Assembly: GCF_003260125.1 (NCBI RefSeq)
Contig: NZ_QHKO01000006.1
Coordinates: 124,001 to 188,000, forward strand
DNA from: Lujinxingia litoralis
GTDB lineage: Bacteria > Myxococcota_A > Bradymonadia > Bradymonadales > Bradymonadaceae
DNA length: 64,000 bases
Reading direction: 5' to 3'
The notes under the pieces are model-generated. The model was given only the letters and a program-made list of their open reading frames with translations. It was not told where the DNA came from and did not search any database. Shown piece by piece: positions 45,101 through 52,864 of the stretch. Made by a program: the position numbers and the translations under genes. Position 1 is the first letter of the stretch. Every line of letters starts with the position of its first letter.

Positions 45101-45980
45101 GCAGGGCTTCCAGGAGTTCGCCGGCGTTGCGGATGCGCTTGTAGGGATCTTTCTGGGTGCAGTTTTGGATCAGCTGGCTAAAGGGCAGCTCGTCAAAGGG
45201 GGGAGGCAGCTCCAGGGCCGGGTCGTTGATCTGGCGTAGCATCACGTCCATCGGGCTGAGTTGGCCGTCGTAGGCCGCCCGACCGGTGATCATCTCGTAG
45301 GCGATATGACCGATGGCGTAGACGTCGACCGCCGGGCTGATGTCCTCGGCCATGGCCTGTTCCGGGGCCATGTAGAGGGGGGTGCCAAAGACGGTGCCCT
45401 CCTGGGTCAGCGGGGCCAGGGAGCTGGCGCTGGCGTCGCCAAAGTCGCTGAGCGCCTTGGAGACGCCGAAGTCGAGGACTTTGACCTGATCGCCGCCTTC
45501 GCGGTCGACCAGGAAGATGTTTTCGGGCTTTAAGTCGCGATGGATCAGCCCCATGCGGTGGGCTTCGGCCAGGCTGCGGCAGGTCTGGGTGAGGATCGAC
45601 CAGACCCGCTTCAGGTTCATGGGGCGGCCGTGTTTGACCTCCTCACTTAAGTCGCGCCCGCGGAGGAACTCCATGGCGATGTAGCAGAGCCCTTCTTCGG
45701 TCTGGCCGTAATCGAAGAGGGTGATGGTGTTGGTGTGGGAGAGCTGGCTGGCGAAGAGGGCTTCGCGGCGAAAGCGCTCCACGATCTTGGCGTCGGCCGA
45801 GGCCCGGGGCTTGAGCACCTTGAGGGCGACAAAGCGGTTCATGCCCTCCTGGTGGGCGCGGTAGACCACCGAGAAGCCCCCGGAGCCGATGACCTCCACG
45901 ATGCGGAAGCGGCCGGCCACCAGGTCACCGGGTTTAAGCGCGGGCAGATCGGCATTGTAAGGGGGGGCAAATGCCTGCAT
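42153..45980 (-). CDS. Ser/Thr protein kinase fused to AAA-type ATPase and TPR repeats
   Basis: 1275 residues. N-terminal kinase: P-loop VIGSGGFSVVYRA, Lys in FVALKVLKP, catalytic loop LIHRDLKPEN, DFG in VKVLDFGVSK and YMAPEQA, so it is probably active. An ATPase segment follows from about residue 330 with Walker A RGNPGTGRSNLLR and LIWGIENLE, resembling PknK/STAND regulators. A Pro/Ala/Thr-rich linker leads into a long TPR-like helical array ending GLFIPLARREHELGQ. Such fusions are common in large-genome delta-proteobacteria and usually receive signals through the ATPase/TPR part. No adjacent transcription factor indicates the target. Confidence 0.9.
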   Translation of the reverse strand: MQAFAPPYNADLPALKPGDLVAGRFRIVEVIGSGGFSVVYRAHQEGMNRFVALKVLKPRASADAKIVERFRREALFASQLSHTNTITLFDYGQTEEGLCYIAMEFLRGRDLSEEVKHGRPMNLKRVWSILTQTCRSLAEAHRMGLIHRDLKPENIFLVDREGGDQVKVLDFGVSKALSDFGDASASSLAPLTQEGTVFGTPLYMAPEQAMAEDISPAVDVYAIGHIAYEMITGRAAYDGQLSPMDVMLRQINDPALELPPPFDELPFSQLIQNCTQKDPYKRIRNAGELLEALLQEPFVPYMDLRDIPPSLRQPRPVRPLVTLPAAGAEPDEPGIAEDVYRWELSVLGEMLQEVQDSAQMRLAVLRGNPGTGRSNLLRSFLRRQTNQLGVRLIHRQSHTSATPPGGLEADLAQVAGLRLRGDGIKEVNRLLREFHGEEEQATLTELMPVRIDSNPLSELTSLRDAFLSRMIEPFRRASRVGSLIWGIENLETADTLTLAFLDRFVRELQVHPAPILVVVTVHPDALAQRPGLMRYTETLLNAPATCARQLRLLEPGARKEGLAESSSDALTELADLSSGATVDGSYPGGRTADDASTGPQLDDVDIAHWAAQADGVQPSDTPAAEPPSAGETPATPAPDLATDAPPTTASPAAERAEMHQAFDSVLGYLAQLDERVVERPLWEFVYHRVLPFETTRVMGTILEQAERFGILRLTDETLAFADQEYARNLREHFSRRDDAIEAHHNLAALLHEYSPEPGRQHLRRIVHHAVQGHDFERAISLLIQAGESAYEELDLDSAREHFLQFKALLDDLSMRSPTPPAAFVAHPRVWLRLGEVQGALGEHGAAEDALLRAIREARENAHPLRASAHKLLADLAMSQTRYEDALHHYELARDLFQKTSLARPYVATLAEIGRCSVLLGRPRQAEGILLQSIDKAEKLQDNALRARQHRYMGDVLTRQGRFLEAIDHLKRAMEIFDNEDHPRDVVSCLQELGQAHFAAGLFDASRNNYTRALALTSTHHLHDEHTPHLGLARALAALENLQQAELHLVEAMSFYGTRNDTLRRARVQYHLGDLYLAMGRPTMAHEHYEHVFYVGEETGQRELAFNALVRQAYACFDLNEDEAAFAALSDAVTFAEEVVDEEQRAVARAHIIYLQLLGRGFNARGEFFSTLLVESPGDRVRTSTALRDLFRADVALARGELSEAATRLSRARLNAASLGSYGLFIPLARREHELGQVQGRLPNPHTGSGYAIGSLVPPEIGRRRFGAGRIGARTS

Positions 45981-46154
45981 GACGGGGGTTCCGGGGAGTG
46001 AAAAAAGAATGAAACTGCCGCGTTAGCCAGACTTCCATTCATACCAATGGCCGCTCGTGGCGAAAAGTTGCATTTCAGGGGCACCAGGTGGAGGATGCCG
46101 CGGAAACCGGCCGCAGTCGCCGGGCACATCAATGGCTAAGAGTGGTTGCAGAGT

Positions 46155-48221
46155 ATGGCTCAGTTAGGATCGAGCGCAGAGCGCAGACTGGCGGCGGCAC
46201 GGGTGATGGGGGCGAACCTCTTTTCGGCCTTTGCCCAGCTGGCAGTGGATATGCCCAACGGCTACTTCGGTGGGGCCGATCAGGTCACGGAGTGGGGCCG
46301 TCTTTACGTGATGTTCTTGCTGGCCTCGACCCTGCTGGTGTCCTGGGGTTACGTGCGCAATCACCCCCGGGTGGTCTGGCTGGTGGCGCTGACCGGATCG
46401 CTCTCGATCGGGGTGTTTATGGCGGCGCTGGCGGTCAGCCCGATCATCCCGGCCGGGGCGATCATCTGGAACCTGGCGGTGCTGGCCTGGACGCTCTTCC
46501 CGCTGCGGCTCTCCGGGGGGCGTCACGGCTCTGCGCTGCCGGGGAGGCGGCGCGAGGACGAGCTCGATGGCTGGAGCCGCAGAAATGGCGCGGCGGTGCG
46601 CCACGTGCTCTGGGTCTCGCTGATCCTCAACGTCGGGGTGGTCGGCTTTGAACTCAGCGGCCAGGACGTGGTGGTGATCGCCACGATGGCCTTCTCGCTG
46701 GTGGCCAGCGCGCTGACGGCCCCGGCGATCGGGGCGCTGGTGCGGGAGCGCCGGCTCTGGGTGCTGGTGATCACGGTGCCGCTCTTTTTGATGGCCTTCT
46801 TTCTGGGCAGCCCCAAGGTGCTCCTGCTGCTCTTGAGCTTTTATCAGTTCGCGATGCTCTTTGTGCTCTCGGCGCGGGAGCCAATTTTCAACGACGTGCT
46901 GGACTACTTCTATGAGTACCCGGCGCTCCTGGTGCTGACGACCTTCGCCACCCTGACGGCGGTGGGCACGCTCTTGCTGAGTCTGCCGGCGGCCTCGGCC
47001 AGCGGGGTGCCGGTGAGCCCGGTCGATGCGTTTTTTACCGCGACGAGTGCCTCGTGCATCACCGGGCTGATCGTGCTGGATACGCCGGTGGCGTTTACGA
47101 CCTTTGGCCACGTGGTGATTCTGGCGCTGATTCAGATGGGGGGCATCGGGATTTTGGTGCTCTCGACCTTTGCCACGCTCTTGCTGGGGAGTCGGCTGGG
47201 GCTGCGGGCGGAGCGGGCGCTGGAGGAGGTGCTGGACTTGCCCGGCTCGCAGAGCGCGTACAGCCTGGCAAAGTTCATCGTGGGGTCGACCCTGGCGATT
47301 GAGGGGCTGGGGGCGGCCGGATTGACCGCGGTGTACATGCGCCATGGCGAGTCCTTTGGGGAGGCGCTGTGGCTGGGGGTGTTTCACGCGATCTCGGCCT
47401 TTTGCCATGCCGGGTTTGCGTTGCAGTCGGATTCGCTGGTGATGTTTCAGGAGGATCCGGTGGCGCTGACGATTTTTTCGCTGCTGGTGACCCTGGGGAG
47501 CGTGGGCTTTCTGGTGCTGGCGGTGGCCTGGCAGTGGCTGCGCGGGGAGCGGCGCCGGGTCAATGTGCAGGCGCGTCTGATCGGTTTTGCCACGGTGGCG
47601 ATGATCGCCGCGGGGATGGTGCTCTTCTTTATCTGCGAGTGGAACGGGGTGCTGGCCGAGATGAGCTGGACGGACCGGATTTTCAACGCGTTGATGCAGA
47701 GCGTGACCCTGCGTTCTTCGGGCTTTAACTCGGTGGATACCGAGGTGCTGAGCTCGGCGACGGTGTGGTTTATGATGTTCTTTATGTTCATCGGCGGGGC
47801 GCCGGGATCCACGGCCGGGGGCATCAAGTTGACGACCCTGCTGGTGCTTTTGTTTGCGGTGCGGGGCATTGCCAGCGGAACGCCGCGGGTGGTGTTTTTT
47901 CGACGTGAGATTCCGCAGGCCATCGTGTATCGCTCCGCGGGCATTACGGTGATCAGCATCTTGCTGGGCTTTTTGCTGCTCTTTTTGCTGCTGTTGACCC
48001 AGTCGATCCCCTTTGAAATGTTGGCGTTTGAGGCGGTCAGCGCGCTGGGGACGGTGGGGCTCTCGGTGGGCGCCACCAGTCAGCTCAACGACGTGGGCAA
48101 GCTTCTGATTGTGCTGGTGATCTTTATTGGACGTGTGGGGCCGCTGGCGTTGGCGCTGGTGCTGGGACGGGGGCAGCCGAGTCGGCTCTCGTATCCGGAG
48201 GCCCGGATCATGGTGGGTTAA
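46155..48221 (+). CDS. TrkH/KtrB-type potassium transporter with extra N-terminal membrane domain
   Basis: 688 residues from ATG 46155. The selectivity-filter segments are recognisable: FTATSASCITGLIVLDTP, QSVTLRSSGFNSVDT and MFIGGAPGSTAGGIK. The Trk core begins only near residue 240; before it are about seven further hydrophobic helices and a basic loop, which ordinary TrkH/KtrB proteins (about 450-480 aa) lack. The RCK subunit gene follows 30 bp downstream. Cation uptake, most likely K+. Confidence 0.9.
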   Translation: MAQLGSSAERRLAAARVMGANLFSAFAQLAVDMPNGYFGGADQVTEWGRLYVMFLLASTLLVSWGYVRNHPRVVWLVALTGSLSIGVFMAALAVSPIIPAGAIIWNLAVLAWTLFPLRLSGGRHGSALPGRRREDELDGWSRRNGAAVRHVLWVSLILNVGVVGFELSGQDVVVIATMAFSLVASALTAPAIGALVRERRLWVLVITVPLFLMAFFLGSPKVLLLLLSFYQFAMLFVLSAREPIFNDVLDYFYEYPALLVLTTFATLTAVGTLLLSLPAASASGVPVSPVDAFFTATSASCITGLIVLDTPVAFTTFGHVVILALIQMGGIGILVLSTFATLLLGSRLGLRAERALEEVLDLPGSQSAYSLAKFIVGSTLAIEGLGAAGLTAVYMRHGESFGEALWLGVFHAISAFCHAGFALQSDSLVMFQEDPVALTIFSLLVTLGSVGFLVLAVAWQWLRGERRRVNVQARLIGFATVAMIAAGMVLFFICEWNGVLAEMSWTDRIFNALMQSVTLRSSGFNSVDTEVLSSATVWFMMFFMFIGGAPGSTAGGIKLTTLLVLLFAVRGIASGTPRVVFFRREIPQAIVYRSAGITVISILLGFLLLFLLLLTQSIPFEMLAFEAVSALGTVGLSVGATSQLNDVGKLLIVLVIFIGRVGPLALALVLGRGQPSRLSYPEARIMVG

Positions 48222-48251
48222 GACGCGCTTAGGGCGCGGTAGCGAGCAGTT

Positions 48252-48902
48252 ATGAGTCAGTTTGCAGTGGTAGGACTGGGGCAGTTTGGCATGAGCGTGG
48301 CGCGCAACCTGGCGCACCAGGGCGAGTCGGTGATGGCCATCGATCTGGACCCGGAGCTTGTGGAGAACGCCTCTCAGGATGTGGACGTGGCCATTCGGGC
48401 CGACGCCACCGATGAGCGCACCTTGCAGGAGTTGCAGCTCGATACGATGAGCTGTGTGGTGGTGGCGATCGGGGCGCACTCGATCGAGGCCTCGGTGTTG
48501 ACCACGGCGCTCTTAAAGCAGGTGGGGGTGCCGCGGATTGTGGCCCGGGCGATGAGCGATCTGCACGCCCGGGTGCTCCGGGCGATCGGGGCCGATGAGG
48601 TCGTCAATCCCGAGGAGGAGATGGGTCGGCGGCTGGCCGCGCGACTCTCCCAGCCCAGCATTCTGGAGCAGGTGGAGCTGGGGGATAGCAACCTGGCCGA
48701 GGTCGAGGCGCCGGAGGTATTTGTGGGCAAGACCCTGGCCGAGCTCGACATTCGCAACCGTTACGCCGTCTCGATCATGGCCATTCAGCGAGGCGATCAC
48801 GTGATCGCCAACCCGATGGGCGGCGAATCGCTCAAGAGCGGCGATGTGCTGGTGGTGGTGGGTTCGGTGAACTCGATTCGTAACCTCGCAGCGCTGGCGT
48901 AA
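48252..48902 (+). CDS. TrkA/KtrA-type RCK regulatory subunit
   Basis: 216 residues. The N-terminal Rossmann fold is FAVVGLGQFGMSVARNLAHQ with acidic strand end AIDLDPE, binding a nucleotide ligand. The RCK_C domain ends GDVLVVVGSVNSIRNLA. It forms the cytosolic gating ring for the transporter encoded upstream. It stops 3 bp before the next gene. Confidence 0.95.
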   Translation: MSQFAVVGLGQFGMSVARNLAHQGESVMAIDLDPELVENASQDVDVAIRADATDERTLQELQLDTMSCVVVAIGAHSIEASVLTTALLKQVGVPRIVARAMSDLHARVLRAIGADEVVNPEEEMGRRLAARLSQPSILEQVELGDSNLAEVEAPEVFVGKTLAELDIRNRYAVSIMAIQRGDHVIANPMGGESLKSGDVLVVVGSVNSIRNLAALA

Positions 48903-48905
48903 TCG

Positions 48906-50051
48906 ATGCTTAAACTACGTACTCGGCTCTTGCTGGGGTACGGCTACATGGCCGTGCTCGTGCTCTTGACCGCCGGCGGGGCGGCCTTTGGGTTTTTTAG
49001 TATCAGCGAGGCCATCGACCGGATTCTGAGCGAAAATTTCCGCAGCGTGACCGCGTCGGTGGAGATGATGGAGGCGCTGGAGCATCAGAATACGATGACG
49101 ATGAGCGCGCTGCTGACCCGGGAGAGCACCGATGATGCGCTGGCGACCAGCGATCGGGCGTTTTATGCGGCGCTGGAGCGGGCCGAGGCCAACGCCACGA
49201 TCGAGGGGGAGGCGGAGCTGATCGCGGAGCTGCGCGCGAATTACCTGGGGTACATCGAGGTGCGCGACCGGATGCTGGGGCGCTCGCATGCCGAGCCGAT
49301 GGAGATCTTCTCGGAGGAGATTTTCCCGGCGTACATCCGGGCGCGCCAGCAGACCTTTGAGCTTTTGGACCGCAATCATCAGGCGATCATCGAGGCCGAC
49401 CGGGCCGCGCGCATGACGGCGTTGCAGACCGCCGGGTGGCTGGGGCTGCTGGTGACGGTGGCGCTCTTCTCGATGGTGTTTCTGGCGCGGGCGCTGCAGC
49501 AGAAGATTCTGGTGCGCCTGGACGAGCTCAACGACGTGGCCGAGGCGATGCTGATTGGCGAGCACTGGCGGCGCTTTGACATGTCGGAGAATGACGAGCT
49601 GGGGATGGTGGCCCGTCAGCTCAACGCGGCGCTGGATGCCCGCGATGAGTTGCAGTCGGAGATGCGCGGGCGGATCAACCAGCAGAAGCAGCTGGTGCTG
49701 GGGCTGATCTGGGGGATTCCCGGGGAGCGCCTGCTGGTGGGGCTGGACAGTCACCTGATCGCCTCGACCTGGACTGGCGAGGAGGGGGAGGCGATTGAGG
49801 CCACCCTGGCCTGGCTGCGGGAGCGGCGTCGGGAGGTGCTGGAGGAGTTTCGGCAGGAGCAGAAGGCCGCGGTGATCGACGCCCGCTTTGAGGGGATCGA
49901 CGTGCAGATCCGACTGCTGGCCACCCAGGACGGTCGCCCGGTGGGCTGGTTGGTACGACGCCTGCGCGAGCAGGACCCTGGCGAGGACGAGGAGCAGGCC
50001 CCCTCTCCCCCGGCCGAGGGGCCGTCTGCGCCGCGCAGTTCGGTGGATTGA
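48906..50051 (+). CDS. Orphan four-helix-bundle/HAMP membrane protein
   Basis: 381 residues. TM1 (LLLGYGYMAVLVLLTAGGAA) and TM2 (TAGWLGLLVTVALFSMVFLA, about residue 175) bracket a ~130-residue periplasmic helical region like 4HB sensors. A HAMP-like segment follows (LARALQQKILVRLDELNDVA, then RFDMSENDELGMVARQLNAA). The output region has no histidine kinase, cyclase or methyl-accepting signature; it ends in a Pro/Glu-rich tail. It follows the RCK gene by 3 bp, so it is translationally linked to potassium uptake and may sense osmotic or envelope state. Confidence 0.75.
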   Translation: MLKLRTRLLLGYGYMAVLVLLTAGGAAFGFFSISEAIDRILSENFRSVTASVEMMEALEHQNTMTMSALLTRESTDDALATSDRAFYAALERAEANATIEGEAELIAELRANYLGYIEVRDRMLGRSHAEPMEIFSEEIFPAYIRARQQTFELLDRNHQAIIEADRAARMTALQTAGWLGLLVTVALFSMVFLARALQQKILVRLDELNDVAEAMLIGEHWRRFDMSENDELGMVARQLNAALDARDELQSEMRGRINQQKQLVLGLIWGIPGERLLVGLDSHLIASTWTGEEGEAIEATLAWLRERRREVLEEFRQEQKAAVIDARFEGIDVQIRLLATQDGRPVGWLVRRLREQDPGEDEEQAPSPPAEGPSAPRSSVD

Positions 50052-50100
50052 TGTCTGTAGGGCTGGATGAGCTGTGATTGACTTTGTGGAGGGAAGGTTG

Positions 50101-50652
50101 ATGAAGGCAGTGAAAGGGATCGGTGCGGGGATGGTCGTGCTGGCGGTGCTCGCTATGAGTTCGGGGGCCAGCGCGCAGGTGGTGCAGGAAGAGGATTTTG
50201 AGCTGAAGCAGTCCCGTCAGCGGGTGCATATGCCGGGGCTGCGCCTGGATTATGGCTTCTCGGAGGTGATCGGGCTGGGGGTGGGCTATATGTACGCCAC
50301 CGAGGCGATCTTTGGTTTTGCCGGGGTGGAGACGCTCTTTCGGGCCGGGGCCGGCGCGGATCTGAGCGTGGTGGTGCCCTCGGACTGGGGCGGGCTGGAG
50401 GCGGTGACGGTGTACGGGCGCGGGCGCCTCTCGGGGGTTGGTCCCTCGGGGGGGCTGACGCTGGAGGCCGGGCTGGGCGCCGGCGTGGAGCGGCGCGGGG
50501 TGGTGCCGGGGGCGACCCTGGGGGCGTATTACGCCGGCAAGCAGTTTGAGATCGGCTACTTTTATCAGTTCGCGCTGCAGAGCTATCGGCCGGACTGGAT
50601 GAGCACCCATAACGTGGGTCTGCGTCTGCACATCCCGCTTCTGCCTCATTGA
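50101..50652 (+). CDS. Small outer-membrane beta-barrel-like protein
   Basis: 183 residues with a signal peptide (MKAVKGIGAGMVVLAVLAMS, cleavage near ASAQ) and an excellent ribosome binding site. The mature part alternates Gly/aromatic residues (GLGVGYMYATEAIFGFAGVE, TLEAGLGAGVERRG), as in eight-stranded barrels. Position suggests it belongs to the transporter/sensor operon. Function unknown. Confidence 0.7.
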   Translation: MKAVKGIGAGMVVLAVLAMSSGASAQVVQEEDFELKQSRQRVHMPGLRLDYGFSEVIGLGVGYMYATEAIFGFAGVETLFRAGAGADLSVVVPSDWGGLEAVTVYGRGRLSGVGPSGGLTLEAGLGAGVERRGVVPGATLGAYYAGKQFEIGYFYQFALQSYRPDWMSTHNVGLRLHIPLLPH

Positions 50653-50700
50653 GCGCGTTGGGGCTCTGGGGGGGGCCGATGCGCGTCCGGCCGATGCGCG

Positions 50701-50918
50701 TCCGGGGGAGGAGCATGGGCCCGTGTTTATGCGGCCGATGCACATCCGGGGGAGGAGCATGGGCCCGTGGTGAAGCGCATCCGGGGGTGGAGCATGGGCC
50801 CGTGTTTATGCGGCCGAAGCACATCCGGGGGAGGAGCATGGGCCCGTGGTGAAGCGCATCCGGGGGTGGAGCATGGGCCAGTGTTTATGCGGGTGAAGCG
50901 CATCCGGGGGTGGAGCAT
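50701..50918 (+). repeat. Dispersed-repeat array, 6 copies, alternating 44/35-bp spacings
   Basis: TCCGGGGG[A/T]GGAGCAT copies start at 50701, 50745, 50780, 50824, 50859 and 50903. The pentamer alternates AGGAG and TGGAG for most of the array, and the spacer type alternates with it. Confidence 0.9.
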
Positions 50919-50940
50919 CGGCAGTGGTGTGGGGCGAGTA

Positions 50941-51210
50941 GGGGGTAGGACCCGGAGTGTGGGCGCACGGGGGCGGCACTTTTGGCGAAGGGGTATGAAG
51001 TGACCGTGCTCGAGAGCGGCGGGGGAGGGGGTAGGACCCGGAGTGTGGGCGCACGGGGGCGGCACTTTTGGCGAAGGGGTATGAAGTGACCGTGCTCGAG
51101 AGCGGCGGGGGAGGGGGTAGGACCCGGAGTGTGGGCGCACGGGGGCGGCACTTTTGGCGAAGGGGTATGAAGTGACCGTGCTCGAGAGCGGAGGGGTAGG
51201 GGGTAAGACC
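50941..51210. repeat. 86-bp tandem repeat, three full copies and a partial fourth
   Basis: The marker GTAGGACCC recurs at 50945, 51031 and 51117 and, changed, at 51203. Copies are essentially identical. It follows the six-copy array directly and has a different sequence. No gene is seen between 50653 and 51441. Confidence 0.92.
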
Positions 51211-51441
51211 CCCGGGCTTGCGCTCCGGGGCGGACGAGGTGGGGGTTAAACCCCCGAAAGGGGTATGTGCGGGCGGAAAAAACGCGAATACCACGCCCCG
51301 GGAGGCGTTCGGGGGGGGAGTGCCACTTCTTTTGAATGTGGTAGAGGGGGGGACCGTACAAAGGCCACCCCAACGAGATGGGTTTTTTATTTTTTGGATG
51401 AGGCGTCGTGGTGACGCTGAAACGACTCAGGAGTGAATTGC

Positions 51442-52737
51442 ATGACAAGGTCAAAGGCTCTGGTGATCGCGGCTCTTTTGGGAATGACCGGCTGCACGCC
51501 CACCTACGTTTATGTGACGGAGGCGCCGCCGGCGCCGGCGCAGGCGCAGCAGGCAGTGACGAGCGATGGCGAGCAGGCTTCGGCCGAGGCAGAGCCCGTG
51601 GAGCAGGAGGCCCCGGTGGAGCAGGAGGCTCCGGTGGAGAGCGAAGCTCCGGTGGCCCATGACACTCCCGATGAGAGCGAGGCGGTCGAGGCAGGGGCGC
51701 AGGCCGAGATCTGGGAGTGGAAGCTCGAGGTGGGCGAGGAGCTGGAGCTTCGTTACGAAGCCACCAGCGATATTGAGATGAAGATGGGCGGGCAGATGGG
51801 GGCCATGATGGGGGCGATGATGGGCGGTGGTGACTCGCCGCTCTTTAAAGATCGCGTCGAGATGAGCACCACCATGCGCATGGAGGTGGTGGGCATGGCC
51901 GCCGACGGGCGCTACGAGCTTGCGTTCCACGTCGACGCGATGGAGATGCGCGGCCAGTGGGGCGGTGCGACTAGCGTTGACGATCTGCCCGAAGAGGTGC
52001 GCACCCTGCGGGCGTATATGGATCGCAGCGGGCGCCTGGAGTTCTTTGAGCGCGTGGTCGTCGAGATCACCGAGGAGGGGCCCGTCGCGGTGCTGCGCTA
52101 CGAGGTGGGCGAAGACGGCATCTCGATGAGCTCGACCGTCGACGGCGTGGAGGTGAGTTCTTCGGCCCGCATCGACCCCAACACCGGCCGCGTAACCCTT
52201 CACGCGGGGACCCGCCAGGTCGAGCGCACTCGCCAGACCCGCACCGAGGAGCAGGAGCGCCCGGTGCAGCACCTCGACGTGCTGCCCGTGCAGGTGCTCA
52301 GCCTGCTGGAGCTTCCCGAGGGCACCGTCGCCGCCGGCGACGTCTTCGAGGCGGATTTCCCCGTCGGCAAGGTCAAAACCACCGCCGGTCCGAAGCGGTC
52401 ATGTGTGGCGAGCTCCTGCGGCACCCTTCGTATCGAACTCGATGTCGACAGCCAGCAGATGATCGACGGCACCGTCGCCGCCGGCCGGGCCCTCGACGAG
52501 AGCGACAATGGCTTCGGCGACGATTTTGGCGATGACGACTTTTTCGACGCCGAGTTCGACGCCGACATGGCCATGGTCGGCGCGGCCTCCCCGACGCTGA
52601 CCTCCGAGGTGGATGCGACCACGATGTTCAACGTGGAGGAGGGCCGCATCCACAGTGTCGAAGGCACCTTTGGGAACGTGGCCGGGAGTCAGGGGGGGGA
52701 GATTCGGGAGGCGACTCGATTTACTCTGTTCTTCTGA
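51442..52737 (+). CDS. Uncharacterised lipoprotein
   Basis: 431 residues; ATG 51442 has AGGAG upstream. The signal peptide ends LLGMTGC (Cys18). A Glu/Ala/Pro linker with EAPVEQEAPVE repeats follows, then a mixed alpha/beta domain with a Met/Gly-rich stretch (MKMGGQMGAMMGAMMGGG), an Asp/Phe-rich patch near the C-terminus (GFGDDFGDDDFFDAEFDADM) and a terminal strand ending LFF. No family recognised. Probably anchored to the inner leaflet of the outer membrane. Confidence 0.75.
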   Translation: MTRSKALVIAALLGMTGCTPTYVYVTEAPPAPAQAQQAVTSDGEQASAEAEPVEQEAPVEQEAPVESEAPVAHDTPDESEAVEAGAQAEIWEWKLEVGEELELRYEATSDIEMKMGGQMGAMMGAMMGGGDSPLFKDRVEMSTTMRMEVVGMAADGRYELAFHVDAMEMRGQWGGATSVDDLPEEVRTLRAYMDRSGRLEFFERVVVEITEEGPVAVLRYEVGEDGISMSSTVDGVEVSSSARIDPNTGRVTLHAGTRQVERTRQTRTEEQERPVQHLDVLPVQVLSLLELPEGTVAAGDVFEADFPVGKVKTTAGPKRSCVASSCGTLRIELDVDSQQMIDGTVAAGRALDESDNGFGDDFGDDDFFDAEFDADMAMVGAASPTLTSEVDATTMFNVEEGRIHSVEGTFGNVAGSQGGEIREATRFTLFF

Positions 52738-52864
52738 CGCCAAGCGCCCCAGGACGACGCTGGCTGCGTCGCTGCGTCGTCGCGGTAGCGCTGCTACTCG
52801 CTCCTCCTTGCTCCTTGCCAGTCGCCGCCCTGGATGCGCTCGGGTTTTTTGGTGTGCGGGGGAG

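Noticed and set aside
46164..48479. 771-residue antisense frame over the potassium transporter gene
   Set aside because: The sense strand encodes a clear TrkH-type protein; the antisense product is His/Arg/Gln-rich low complexity typical of GC-rich shadows.
48793..48810. 18-bp palindrome as a regulatory site
   Set aside because: It lies within the RCK coding sequence and encodes conserved-looking residues; it does not match parS.
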